From positions 3,462,025 through 3,526,024 of the forward strand of contig JAQNBH010000008.1 of the NCBI GenBank assembly GCA_028752905.1: a stretch of DNA of 64,000 nucleotides. The letters are read 5' to 3'. A model generated the notes under the pieces. It was not told the origin of the DNA. It did not search any database and worked only from the letters and a program-made list of their open reading frames with translations. The translations under genes were made by a program, and so were the position numbers. Positions 34,600 through 62,198 of the stretch are shown in pieces. How positions within the stretch are numbered: position 1 is the first letter of the stretch; each line of letters starts with the position of its first letter. The DNA comes from Cladorhizidae sp. MBARI D1340-BT2. Its lineage: Eukaryota > Porifera > Demospongiae > Poecilosclerida > Cladorhizidae.

Positions 34600-36285
34600 T
34601 GTAAGTATGGAATTGCCTACTAGCTACACGTGCGTTTTCATCAACAGCTGAATGCTAGCCATTGTTTCTGCATGTACGGCTATTAGTCTACTTGAGTTGC
34701 TTGTACTTTTGTATACTAATAAGCTGTCCAAAGGTTTTTGTAAAAAGAAAGTGGACAGTTACCTTCAGGAGGGGGGGAGGCGAAACCATTATTTTACAAC
34801 TGTTATATAAAAACTTGTAGTTTCATCTTTAGAACTCCGTAGATTCTGGACACTTCACTTTATAAACTTGTTATATGCTCTGGTTTGATACTAAAACAGG
34901 TGCATTGGTATAATCATGTTCAAGTTACAGGCAGTCAAATTTGAGCACCTCAAAACCTGCATCTGGGATGGGGTGGGTGGGGCTTCATTATGCTCAGAAG
35001 TTCTCTTTGTGTCATGACTTCATTCTCATTCTAGCTGATAATTTGAAAGTGCTTGTTGAAATTAGTGCTAGTGGCTAGAGGAAACCAAATGAGTGTTTTC
35101 ATTTAATTGAGTACTGTCATTTGAGTTGGTTGAAAATCAAAATTAATTTTCCCAATTGTAATCTACATGGTCTACATGGGTATATATATATATTCTTGCT
35201 TCCTTTCAGTGAAGTGTGTAGAATCTATGGAGCTCTAAAGTGAGACAAGTTTTTATAACACTTGTAAAAAAAAGGTATCATGCCCCTCAAGCAACATGAG
35301 AAGAGCCAGTGCCACAAGTGTTCTGTGCAACCAACCACACATGATGTTGATGAGGTGCTTGAATGTCCACGATGTGTTAATTTGTCTTCATGGAAGTAGC
35401 CATATCTGCAGTCACACAAGATACTCTTCTATGCTTAAATCTCACATTTCCTTGTTTTAAACGAAACTCCGTGTATGTGTGGGTGGTGACACTCCAGCAA
35501 TATAAATGCATAGCTACTGCGGATTCTATGCATAGCAACTGTGGATTCTACAATGAATTTCTCAATAATCAACTTAGAAATTCATTCAGAGTAGTATGAG
35601 TTCTGGTAGCCATATCTGGAAGCCTAACATTGTGTGAACCATGTGAATTCCCAAGCCATTTTGAATGATGTCAATTGCTCATTGCCGTTGTGAGGAGTCC
35701 GAGTACTCCAGCTATTGTCAGCAGTGTGAATGTTGCCATTGCCTGTTTCTAGTCTTTGAGTGACACAACCACTGCATATATATATATGGAAGACCACCAC
35801 AACAAACTATAGTACACATCAATAGAACTTTAGGATAATTCCACTATATTGTTCATGGAAATTGATTTTATGGAGTGACTTTCTTGGCAATCAACTCATG
35901 AATTTATAGTTTAATGTACTGAATTTCCTTGATCACTTCACGCCCTCGATCAGTTCACGCCCTCGAATAGTTCGCTCCTTAGCTCCCATCTTCAGTTAAT
36001 TATCTTGCACCCTTGAATACTTCGCGCATATATATGCCATTCTTATTTGACGATTAATACACAACAACAACAGCAAATATTGTGCACCTGTGGTCTTGTG
36101 TGAAGGGATTTCCAGTAAATAAGGACGCAATAAGAAATAGCAAAACTTGCCAAAATGACTAACAAGAGTACTAGAGTTTCCTCTTTCTCCACATAAAGAT
36201 GTGTAGCATGTTGTCATGTATTGCTGCCAACATTGGGGAAACTTGAGCTCATCCTTTTGTACATGCGCATATGTATATATAATAT

Positions 36286-36323
<38 letters not shown>

Positions 36324-37620
36324 TATATATGGATATATATATATATTATATAATCATGGTAGACTTTTTTCTTTTCATATTTTTATTTGTTTTGTAGTTG
36401 TTTTATTTATTATTTATTTTTAACTTTTCGAAGCAGATGGAGTAGTTATGGTAACCCCTACACAACACTGAAGCTATTTTTGTAAATAACACTTGTATAA
36501 TGCAATTCACTTGTCCATAAGCAGCTAACTAGATGGTTTTATGCCTTTGTTATCCTACAATTTGCATAAGCATGAATGTCTGAGAAGCACACTTAGGTAA
36601 GCTAAAATCAACGCCTTCAATTTTGCACCCACGTGTCTGACCGGGTAATAAATATTTAACGCCTATTCAAAAAGGTGATTGTGTGCGTAAGAGCTTCCTC
36701 TAGCCACTTGTACCATTTTCAATTTTTTTTGCACTTAGTGGTTTTTGTGGAGGTTGGAGCGTTTCAGGTTTTTGAGGTCCCTCCACTGTCTAGTAACTTT
36801 CCTATAGTTATACCTAATGAAGCATTTTTAGTATCAAATGAGAGCACACAGAGAGACCTATCTTTTGAGCTATATGTCAAGTCCATACCATGAAGTTTGC
36901 AGAACCTACAGAGCTCTAAAGTTGTAACCACAGGTTAAAAATTAAAAAAATTAAAAAATACCAATGGACCCCCCTTAAGTTTCAACCCTACCTACAGCTG
37001 CTGACTTATTTGATATAAAATGTCCAAAATACTACTGAGAAATTCAAAAGAGCACTTGAGAACTGTAAAAAAAACTCCTATAACTACAAACTAGAGCTGT
37101 ATATATAGCTGCTGCATTGATCTAGGTTTGGTACAAAGAAGGAAGTCCACAAATGAAAATTTACGTGAATGGCTACTAAGATTCTAAAGGCACATGGCCA
37201 GGCTAGCTACCAACTTTTTGCATATCAATAGCTACAAACCCCAGCTGTATCAAAGCAGCTGCACCAGGGGGTGGAGAGAGGGGGGGCAAAGAAGATCTAA
37301 TTACAAAGCATTGCAGTGTTGTTGTGTTGAGTTTCAGTGTTGTTATGTTGTTGAGTTGCAGTGTTGTTCTTCCAACCTTGGCAGATTAAATCCCTGGTCA
37401 TATGACCAATTTTCCCTGCACAATGAGTCATTGCTCTGGATATCCCCTTCCCACAAACAGTGTACTATATATTATAGCTACTGAGCAAAAGGTTTACATC
37501 AAATTTGAAACCAACAATACTAGCTAGCTACTATATACTTACTAGCTAATGAAAAATGCAAGGTTTGTCACTGCCAGACTCAAATTATCTGACTGAGACT
37601 GCGTGGTAGTTTTTCTTAAA
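34600..37620. other. Unassigned DNA with AT microsatellite
   Basis: No gene is supported. An (AT)n run lies at about 36,270-36,350. The stretch near 35,920-36,000 has repeated 'TTGATCACTTCACGCCCTCGA' type motifs cut short here, resembling the ends of the transposon at 46,717. A piece of the TTGCAGTGTTGTTGT minisatellite family lies at 37,312-37,378. Confidence 0.4.
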
Positions 37621-39590
37621 CTAGTGCAAGTTGCAGTCTTTACTGATCCGAATGAAATCAGCAGAAAGAAGATAGCTACTGTCAAAACAAGGTTTGCTGT
37701 TGTTGATTTTGGCACTGAGTAAATCACAAACTGAAGGATCCATGGACACTCTTTGGTCAGTTACAATTTTTCTAACCATGCTGAAAAGCTTTTCCGGATC
37801 AGCATTGGAATGTGGAAGTACCAAGACCCTTTTAGCAAGCTGTGACAGCACACCAAATCTGTGACTTTCATGGTCAGATACGCACTTCACTTCAGACATA
37901 GCAGTCCAAAAATAATCAGTGGCTTTGCTGTTTTCTTTACTAGGACTAAATGTTGGAAGTTGACTATCAGAGCATGCTCGAAAATCTTGAAATTCAATAT
38001 TGAGTGTATCCATCTGATCTGTAGAAAATGATGTAAACTGAGTTGCGAGATTGATAATACCACTGGTAGATATTTTTGTGCGATTGTGTGGGTCAAGAAA
38101 TGCTAGTTCTTTGATGACTTTATCTTCAAAAGAACTTATCAATGACACTTGTTTCATAAAAAGCACGAACACAGGAGAAACATTTATGCTCAACTGATTT
38201 TCCAGCAACTTCATCTTCAAATTCGTACAAAAGAAGCCTTGTAGAAGTACCAATATACCAAGTTCATCATTTTCAACTTGATTTTGTTGCTCAAAATATT
38301 TGATCTTAGTGATATCATGATCACCAGCCTATTGTTTATAACTTCAGGTTTGATAAAGTTACTCATATATCCTTGAAGCATGACACGTATGTCTGATTGA
38401 AGTGAGCCAATATGACTTACACTTGTTTGCAAGGCAACAGTAAACTTGTTGAGAGGCTTTAAAGCGAATGATACAAAGTGGCAAAAAAGCTTTACCAAGG
38501 GTCTTTTAACAGTTTGTTAATTCGATGAACAAGCTCATTGGCCACTGTACTTTTGGCTTCAAGGTCAAAATAAGCATAAACAGCAGGCCATTTGTCAATA
38601 AGCCGCTTAATGCAGCGCTCCAAACTTAGCCAGCGTGTGGTAAAATGCTGATATCTGCAAAGTCAGCTTCTATTTCAGAGTATTCAGCCTATCTTTTTGC
38701 AGAGTATTTGAAGTGATAACAAATGTCTATGAGAAGGCTATAAACAGATACTGGAAGTTTTTTTTAAGCCTGCGATAGCACATGAGCAGCAAGATGGCAA
38801 GTGCAACCAAGACCGGATAGTTTTGATTGTTTTTCCTTAATACTGCTCAGGACAGAATTATTTTTCCCAACCATTACAGAAGCTGTATCTGATGTATAGC
38901 CAATCACATTAGACCATGGGATTTTATGACATTCTAATTCCTTTGATAAAGCATAATCGCTTGTGCAGTAGCCACATTACAAACTGGCATAAGAATTGTG
39001 AGATAGCAGAGTGTGCACTTTCATCCCAAAATCTTACCATTATATATAGCGAAATATTTCCGTACATCTTGATCATTACCCCCATCGCAAAGGATAGTGA
39101 AAGGAGATGATGCACAGGCTTCGATTACATTTTCATTGAGTGCAGGAGCAAGAGCATTTTCAATGATGGCTTGTGTCTTTGTTGCTCCACATTTTACTAT
39201 CTGGGAACATATTTTTACAAAGTTTTGTTAAGTGGTCTCCAGCAGAAAATGCTAAGTTATGCTCTGCTATGAAAATTGTGAAATACAATTCAGCTGTAGT
39301 AACCTGCTCATTAAGTGACTGCTTCTTTTGAGATAGCAAGGATGATGATTTGTGAATGCTTTGGCACCATATTTATGGCGATTACTCTCCATAATTATGT
39401 CGCTTCACTTCACATAATCCTCCACCACCCACTGAGAGATCGATTGCACAGATGTTGCAGTGGGCATAACTGCAGTGGGCATAACTTGATCCTTTTCTAC
39501 TTGATTACATGTAGTAGCATGTCCATTCTTTCCACTTGCAGATTCTTTTTGGCATATTCTGAGGTGGGGTTGAGCCATTTTCAGCAGTAA
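37621..39590 (-). pseudogene. hAT-type transposase pseudogene, nearly full domain range
   Basis: Read on the minus strand in order: AELYFTIFIAEHNLAFSAGD (39,240-39,300), a DGGNDQ core piece (near 39,080), a VIGYTSDTASVMVG-like piece (38,890-38,910) with nearby LGCTCHLAAHVLS, FTTRWLSLERCIKRL (near 38,620), then an open 210-codon stretch ending LPHSNADPEKLFSMVRKI and a stop. The last is the hAT C-terminal dimerisation motif. Internal stops and shifts break the earlier part, so it is inactive. It is not part of the three-copy duplication, and its sequence differs from the DUF4371-like fragments there. Confidence 0.8.
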
Positions 39591-39667
39591 CTAGCAACTA
39601 AAACAGCTGGTGATCTAAAGCATGCTTTGACCACAATGTAATCGTGGCATCAGTGGTATATATATGC

Positions 39668-39830
39668 TCATTTTTACCACACAAAGGAAATGTATATATT
39701 GGACCTTGATCATTAATGGGGCTCATTTTTACCACACTGTATAATTATTGGACCTTGATCATGGGGCTCATTTTTACCATACAAAGAAATGTGTATATTG
39801 GACCTTGATCATTGATGGGTGAGAATCCCT
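39668..39830. repeat. About 55-bp tandem repeat, 3 units
   Basis: GCTCATTTTTACCACACA followed by TATTGGACCTTGATCAT recurs three times with small length differences. Confidence 0.85.
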
Positions 39831-39906
39831 GGACAAATGTAGCAAATCCCTGAACCCCTGGACAGAATCTTGAAAAGGCTAAATCCCTGGACAGTCCAGG
39901 GTATCC

Positions 39907-40915
39907 CTGGACGGTTGAGAGGTCTGTGTTGTATGAGTTACAATGTTGTTGTGTTGTTTAGTTGCAGTGTTGTTGAGTTGCAGTGTTGTTATGTCATTTC
40001 ATTGTGGTCTTATTGTGCTGTTGAGTTGCAGTAGTTGTGTAGAGTTGCGGTGTTGTTGTGTTGTTGAGTTGCAGTGTTGTTGTGTCATATAGCTGCAGTG
40101 TTATTGTGTTGTTGAGTTGCAGTATTGTTGAGTTGCAGTGTAGTTGTGTTGAGTTGCGGTGTTGTTGTGTCATATAGCTACGGTGTTGTTGTGTTATTGA
40201 GTTGCAGTATTGTTGAGTTGCAGTGTTGCCCTGGACGGTTGAGAGGTCTGTGTTGTATGAGTTGCAATGTTGTTGTGTTGTTTAGTTGCAGTGTTGTTGA
40301 GTTGCAGTGTTGTTATGTCATTTCATTGTGGTCTTATTGTGCTGTTGAGTTGCAGTAGTTGTGTAGAGTTGCGGTGTTGTTGTGTTGTTGAGTTGCAGTG
40401 TTGTTGTGTCATATAGCTGCAGTGTTATTGTGTTGTTGAGTTGCAGTATTGTTGAGTTGCAGTGTAGTTGTGTTGAGTTGTGGTGTTGTTGTGTCATATA
40501 GCTACGGTGTTGTTGTGTTATTGAGTTGCAGTATTGTTGAGTTGCAGTGTTGTTGTGTTGAGTTGCAGTGTTGTTGTGTTGTTGAGTTGCAGTGTTGTTG
40601 AGTTGCAGTGTTGTTGTGTTGAGTTGCAGTATTGTTGAGTGGCAGTGTTGTTATGTCGTTTAACTGTGGTGTTATTGTGTAGTTGAGTTGCAGTGTAGTT
40701 GTGTTAAGTTGCAGTGTTATTGTGTTGTTGAGTTGCAGTGTTGTTGAGTTGCAGTGTTGTTGTGTTGTTGAGTTAGAGTGTTGTTGAGTTGCAGTGTTGT
40801 TGAGTTGCAGTGTTGTTGTATTGTTGAGCTGTAGTGTTTTTGAGTTGCAGTATTGTTGTGTTGCAGTGTTGTTGTGTTGAGTTGCAGTGTTATTGTTGTA
40901 TTGTTGAGTTGAGCA
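39907..40915. repeat. TTGAGTTGCAGTGTTGTTG minisatellite with 324-bp higher-order unit
   Basis: Short units (GAGTTGCAGTGTTGTTGT and variants) fill about 1 kb. A 324-bp block starting CTGGACGGTTGAGAGG at 39,907 repeats at 40,231 with few changes, showing a higher-order duplication. Frames on both strands are repeat artefacts. Confidence 0.92.
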
Positions 40916-42440
40916 CTTGGCAGCAATGCCAAAGAGGGGAGGGGCTAAAAACCTTTAACCCTCCTGAGTCTGCCGCTGATGGGTACAATCAATAGTAGAA
41001 ACATAATATGGTATGTGCTCACATTTTGTGGGCGTAATTAAGAGAGAAACATCTACACTAGTTGCACAGATGTGAAGATCTGATTATGCAATATTACCCC
41101 CTACCTTGTAAGCAGTGGGACAATTCCTATTATTGCTAACTCCCATTCAACCCTTTGATGCATGGTGGGTGGAGCCATCCACTAAATTTGTCATGAAGGT
41201 GGAGAAGAGAAGATTGTCTGTAGCCATACCAAAGTAAAACAGTAATTTCCAAGATTCTCTTCTGGTCTCTCTTTCCCTCCCTTCTCCTTCTCCTCCTGCA
41301 TGCTCCTCTCACTCCTTCACATCTCTCCATCTTGTACACGCATATGCAACAAAATATCAACTAAATGCTGTCATTCTGATCATGAGATGGGATATATCTG
41401 ATTAGATGATACATGCAAGAAAAATTAGCTGACAATCGCAACTGCCTTCGTGAACGTCTCTTACTGGCTTTTTCTACTGTTTCTGGAAATTCTTCTTCAG
41501 TGGAGAGTAGCATAGACACATTCAGAATTTCTTCGCTTTTGAACAAGAAGGTGTTCCTGGATGGATTTAGTTGGTGTAAATCATATATAGAGACGTAGCG
41601 CTACATAGCTTTGTTTGCTTCAGAGCTGATTCTCACACCAAACTGCAGCTTATTGTATTTCTATTCTGAACATATAAAGTTATATCTAAAATTACAACAA
41701 ATAAAGTCGATGTTAAATCGGTTAAGCTTGTTAAATTTCTGCTCCTTGCATAATTCAGTTGCCAATTCTTGAGCTACCATAAAATCTTGAGCCTCTCTAT
41801 GTTTAGTGCACAATAAGCTATTAAGTGCTGTCTTGTCATTAAAAACTATAGTTGCTAGGCATAGCTAAGGCAATGTGGAACCTCGCTAAGAATCGCTGGT
41901 CTTACTGTCATTATAAAAGAAAGATGCCAGATGTAGAGGATGCCCACAGCATGTCAGTCCCGAGAATGGGTTTCATCCTTCCCCAAGCAGAGTTTCACCA
42001 TTGATTCAAGGTTCTATAAATCGATTTGTAGGCACACTGGCCTTCAAGCACTTGAGATACTATCTCTAGCTCCTACTTCCAGCTCCCGAGATTAGCTAGT
42101 TCCTTTCTTTGCTCATTGCATACGCAAAATAAGTTGTAGAAGAATTGGAGGAGTCCTTTATTTCCTTTTTGCAATTAAGTGCTGCTTATATTATAGGTCT
42201 GGGGTACAAGTGGGGCACTAAACAGCCAGATTTTTATGGTATTACACTAGTAGTACATGTACCATATATCTTAATTTTTGTATGTTTTCCCTTAGTTTAT
42301 CCAGCTGACAAACATCTGGTGGAGCTTTCTGTGCTCGAGCTCAAGTGTATTCACACACCCGAGGAGCAACTTGGTTACTCCTAGCCTGGTGATTGTGCAT
42401 TACAAACACACGTGCATCTGAACTTGCCTTGCTGAAAGAC
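40916..42440. other. Unassigned DNA upstream of the M16 gene
   Basis: No coding exon is supported. A TATAAAA lies at 41,912-41,918. The stretch just before the M16 start codon holds a CTAG-type stop in frame, so translation should begin at 42,441. Confidence 0.4.
41912..41918 (+). promoter_or_regulatory. Possible TATA box for the M16 gene
   Basis: TATAAAA about 520 bp upstream of the start codon, on the coding strand. TATA-like words are frequent in AT-rich DNA, so this is a weak candidate only. Confidence 0.18.
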
Positions 42441-57578
<15,138 letters not shown>

Positions 57579-57716
57579 TGGTGCTATGCTACAACTGAAT
57601 ATGCATAGGCACATGACTTGACTATTGTGATTGATGGTTTGTAGCTGTTAGCGTGTTGTTTTTTTTAATATGTGCATACACTGTATTTTATATCGATGTT
57701 TACATGTTATATAACT

Positions 57717-57722
57717 ATTAAA
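57717..57722 (+). promoter_or_regulatory. Candidate poly(A) signal ATTAAA
   Basis: ATTAAA about 140 nt after the stop codon, the common variant of AATAAA. It is kept in copy B but reads ATTACA in copy A. Confidence 0.4.
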
Positions 57723-57779
57723 GACTGTTGATGCCATGCACAATATAATACATATTATGGAATTTCAGTGGTGTTGTAC

Positions 57780-58215
57780 TTAAATGCTCATGCAGCCCTG
57801 CCTTAATGGGGCAAGATCCAGAAGCAGTTGGCCTTGTAGTTCTGGCTCCATACAGAGTAGTCATGGAAACAAGACTAAGTCCCATGGAAGTGTGGCAATC
57901 ACTATTGTGGAATGTTACGAGCCCAGACACCCATGCACTATCCCATTTGGCTTTGGCTGGTGTTGAGGCTGGCAGTATGGCCACCGAAGCTGAGGAACAC
58001 AAAAGGACTAAGTATCAAGAGTTGGACTTTGTCTCTATTTATGCCTCTGGCCATTGAGACATCGGGAATTTTCGGCCATGCAGCCTTTTTCACCCACCTT
58101 GACAAATGGGTTGCAGACCAGTTGGAGGAGATCAGGTCACATTCCTTTCTGCTTCAGCATGTGGCCATCGAAGTTCAGCGGGGTAATGGTGTGCGGCTAT
58201 TTTGGGGATTTTTCC
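57780..58215 (+). pseudogene. LINE C-terminal fragment (AIETSGIFG type), copy C
   Basis: + strand frames read LALAGVEAGSMATEAEEHKR, then shift to PLAIETSGIFG and WVADQLEE. Same fragment as 24,382-24,830 in copy B; absent from A. Confidence 0.55.
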
Positions 58216-59270
58216 TTAGATAGTTTGCTTGCATTAGTTGGTTGATTTATATATTTGTGTTGGGTGTGTTACTTTTTCAGTACTTTTTCAGTACTACTTC
58301 TGATATAAATTTTATGTAGTAATTATTAATTAGTTATTTAATTATGTTTGTATTCATTTATTATATTTTTGTTTATAAATAAAACGTTTTGTATTGTTTC
58401 TAAAAAAAATTAAAAAAATTTAATAAGAAAAGCGTATTTTTCATGCTTGTATGCAACCAATGAAACTACTTAGCCAGACCCTCATATTCAAAAAGCGGTG
58501 ATCAAATTTACATCATGATTTAGTGTTTCCAATGCCACAAAAATTATATGGTATATGAAATCCTAGTACTGTGTACAACTTTTTTTTCAACTCTAGGGAA
58601 AATATTTACTGCAACAAAGTTTGACCATTTCCATGTGGCATATAAAGATCTCGACCGGAAGGCAACTTATGAGGTGTGAAATTTTATGTATCAGACCAGA
58701 CCACACTAACTGAACTCTTAAAACCACACCCACTGGTAAATAACCATTAGTATGCTTCAGGTACAAGATAATTCGAGTAGCAGACCACTAGAGTTTAGAG
58801 AGACAGATATAAGCCAAAAAAATACCACAATTTTAGATGCTTATTTTTTAAGCAGAAAAACGTTGTTAATTACCCTTCAATACAGTGAGGGTGTGTGTTC
58901 AAAGTTAGGATTGGAAACAAAGCCTTGATGGAAATTCGGACAAAGCACTTGATGAATTGTAAAAGTCCAATGTGGTGAAGATGTTAAGATCATAAGGGTT
59001 ACATAGCTAGGTGAAGCAGTCCGCTGAAGCTTCTATAGGGAGTAAGGATTGTTAGATGATGCCTTTCCAGATGCTTCTGTAATGAAGTTGAAGAGAAAGA
59101 AAGCAGCAGGTCTGGATGGTTCGTGGACTGAGCATTTGCAAGAAGCTGGACCTAGTACACAAAAGTTCAAATGATGTGAAGATTGTGGACATGCAAAAAA
59201 ATATTATTTATCTAGGATTACTATCCCTATCTAGATGGGAAGACATGGGTCCAGTGCTAATGGACAGCTA
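58216..59270. other. Copy C DNA with a LINE RT remnant
   Basis: Mostly unassigned. At 59,050-59,200 a + strand frame reads LKRKKAAGLDGSWTEHLQEA, the start of a LINE RT domain. A deletion relative to copy B follows at about 59,275. Confidence 0.5.
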
Positions 59271-59274
59271 CAAT

Positions 59275-59695
59275 AGGTCATGAATGAAAGTGATTCAAAC
59301 TTTGTCCAATTGTTGTGATTGAGTGCAGAAGATGACAAGAGAATTGAAGAATGAATTCCATTTCTCATGATATGCAGAAAGAAATACTTCAGGTGATGGC
59401 ATTGCAAGTATCAAGCACAATAACTTCTCTACTGCTTACTGCTTTTTTTCTCCATAATGGTTGATGAAATCACTGATGTTTCGAATACTAAAGAGCAAAT
59501 TATTTGTTGTAGATGGATTGGCATCTCGTTTTAAGTGCATGAAGATTTCTAGCGATCGTATCAAGTTGGGTATATTGTTATTATACGTGATTGATGTCAT
59601 GGTGCAACTTCATTCACAATTACTAGAAATTAGTGCAAGGCATTGTGTGGCAAGCAAAGGTGCGATAGAGAGATAGACAATTACTTTTAGCATGA
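59275..59695 (+). pseudogene. hAT-type (DUF4371-like) transposase fragment, copy C
   Basis: SNFVQLL-like and VDEITDVSN pieces on + with stops between, equivalent to the fragments in A and B. Confidence 0.6.
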
Positions 59696-59750
59696 TTACC
59701 AATACTTAATTCCTAGCATTGTTCCCTAATCCCAAATACATTACTCTAGG

Positions 59751-59900
59751 CACTAATGAAGTAGTTTACCTAGACCCCTTACTTGACAGGACCTAATGAA
59801 GTAGTTTCCCTAGACCCCTTACGTGACAGGCACTAATGAAGTAGTTTCCCTAGTCCCCCTACATGACAGGCACTAATCAAGTAGTTCCCCCAGTCCCACC
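59751..59900. repeat. 40-bp minisatellite, 4 units
   Basis: CACTAATGAAGTAGTTTCCC recurs with a 40-bp period at 59,751, 59,791, 59,831 and 59,871. Confidence 0.9.
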
Positions 59901-60289
59901 ACATGAAGACTACACACTGATCTGTAAATTATTGCTGCCATAAGATTGTATTGTTTGGATTGTTATATGTAGAAGTAGCAAAGAGAAATTCCTTACAGAT
60001 TGCAAACTGGGCAAGGCTGGGACAGCTTGATAATGAGCATGATGACCATTTCCTGTTAAGCAAAGGCCATTATCCATTTAATCATCAAAATGCTGAGTTC
60101 CCTTGCACCATCGCACTGCGCAGTGCAGTACAAAAATAAATCATAAATAAAAATAATTACAGTAAATGAGGTAAGATGATTTGTTCTGTAATAAATACTA
60201 TGACATACATATCTGATAAACATTAATTTAATGTTCTATGTTAAATGAGTTGGACTGCTTGGTTGGTAGAGTTGGGGGTTGAGGCATAA

Positions 60290-61120
60290 ATCAGTTCCTT
60301 CCTCCTCTGCCAACTCTTCACTGTGTAATACAAAATGCACCCACACATTTCCACCTCACCTGATTACTCACACCCTCTACCTCCTCCAAGCAACAATCAA
60401 TGCCACCTTCCCCTCAGTGCCTACTCTCTTAAACCCGTCATATCCAGCTCCATCAATTCCATCCAGCTCATCCAGTAACACTTTCCATCCCCTTCCAAAT
60501 TCATAACAGGTTATTAGAAAGTGCCCCACATTTTCCACTTCCTTTCTGTCGCACAATATGCATCGTCATCACTACACAGCCTTACATCACTTCTTGTCCT
60601 GCAATTGACCTGCTGACTACACCATCCTCACTCCCTCATATCCCTGTAATGTTGTATATCTTTATGCTTCATCACCTTTTTGCCAACCTATACCAGTTCA
60701 AGCTGCTCATATTCTTGACATTCTCCTCCCAATAACACATATTTGTCTTCATCATCTTCACCTTCCAACTGCTTCACTAACCATAGCTTGTCATTTCCTC
60801 TTCAACAGCATATATATTCTTCTCACCATCCTATCCCTCCATCCATTCTTACCACAATTTTTTACCAGTATAACCTCCTCCATCTTTGCAAGCCTCCTAC
60901 GATAGATGATTTCTTTCTCCTCACTCCTCTCTGCCAACTTCCTCCATACCACGTCCAACAGCACTGCCACGCCGGCCACTGTGTGGCTAGCTCCTAATAG
61001 ATGTCTTCCTACTCTGAACCTAGCTGACTCTAATTTCATAGAAGTAGTCTGTCCTCCTGTCAACAATACTTCAACAGAATGTTCCAGGCTTGGCCTAGCC
61101 AACAGCTCCCACACCATCCC
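60290..61120 (-). pseudogene. LINE ORF2 C-terminal fragment, copy C
   Basis: Minus-strand WELLARPSLEHSVEVLLTGG, RVGRHLLGASHTVAGVAVL and, further on, CILCDRKEVENVGHFLITC. The most complete of the three copies; about 100 residues are open near its start. Confidence 0.65.
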
Positions 61121-62020
61121 TACCTCTATTCACTTCTGTTTTTCCGTTCACTTTACTCATCCACACTGCCTTTCCAATCCGTTATTTTGCTTTAGGATTA
61201 TTTCCGATTTACCAAACTGTTCATAGCTAGCTCGAGTGTAAGAATGAAACTTCAACGTCCATTCTTTTAAGCTATAGAAAGATGAAGTGTAGATGCTTTA
61301 TCTGAGCTTAAGGAAGATTCTCCATCGTGGTCTGCTGTTCTCCTACGCCTTTTTCTATCATTCGCTGTTTTTCCCTTCCAATCTCAGTTCTCTTTGTTCT
61401 GCTGTTTCAGAAGCATGCTTTCACTTTTCTCTCTCCTTTTCTGGAGTCTATATTCTTTATCCATTCTGGAAAAGAAACGGCTAGCTGTTCTGCTGAAAAT
61501 AATATCTGTGAAAATAGCTATGGTTATAGTATGCACATGCGAGCGAGCAGGAATACCCTCATATACACATGCCAATTATTTCCAAATTAATCACACCCAC
61601 AGCGCATCAGGCAGTGTGGTTGCAGCTAGCATTGTAGTTGCTATAGCTTTCTCGTAGCACTCTAGAGTCAAGAGCTGTATTGAAAACAACAATGAAGTAA
61701 TTGCATACCTCAAGCTAACCTAACCTGTGTGCATTTAGAAGTTAGTAGTTAAACATTTCATTTGATCATGACTAGTACAATGCAGTAGGTATAGCTACAG
61801 ATCTGAGGTTCATAGCTATAGCTTTCCCACAGCTATCTCACACACTCTATTGTATAGTGTGTATGCTTTTGTGTCTGTTTGAAGCTGCTAGATCTCCAAA
61901 GAAATCTTCAAGGTTTAGTTAATGGCATACTTTTGTGTAGCTCCTTCTCTTGTAGAAACGTGGACAGATGGAGTGTAGAAGCTTGACCTGAGCCTAGGGA
62001 AGTTTCTCGATCGTGGATGC
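61121..62020. other. End of copy C and unassigned DNA
   Basis: No gene. Similarity to copy B ends near 61,690. A diverged second copy of the TGTAGATGCTTTATCTGAGC segment lies at 61,955-62,020, next to the LTR. Confidence 0.5.
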
Positions 62021-62179
62021 TGTGGTGTAAACTATAAACAGACTATTATTAGTATGTACTTTCTGTTACATCATTACGTTCTATGTTTACTTTGATTGTG
62101 GAGCTTTATATAATGCGCTCCTCACGTGCTATAAGTTGAGTTCCTACATTATAATTGTTGAGCTCAAGATAACACTACA
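62021..62179 (+). repeat. Candidate 5' LTR of a Ty3/gypsy element
   Basis: 159 bp starting TGTGGTGTAA and ending AACACTACA, with near-matching inverted ends. It is followed at once by TGGTAGCAGCAG, a primer-site-like sequence. The 3' LTR would lie beyond the window. Confidence 0.6.
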
Positions 62180-62191
62180 TGGTAGCAGCAG
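62180..62191 (+). other. Primer binding site of the right-hand Ty3/gypsy element
   Basis: TGGTAGCAGCAG directly after the LTR CA end, a frequent primer site form in animal Ty3/gypsy elements. Confidence 0.55.
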
Positions 62192-62198
62192 TGACACT

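Noticed and set aside
39907..40915. CRISPR-like array
   Set aside because: Repeats are directly adjacent and there are no unique spacers; this is an animal minisatellite.
42145..42384. 79-codon hydrophobic frame just upstream of M16 exon 1
   Set aside because: It starts at a non-ATG codon, ends in a stop before the M16 ATG and has no splice link or family match.
42393..42440. Longer N-terminus for the M16 protein
   Set aside because: The extension would need a TTG start; the first in-frame ATG is at 42,441.
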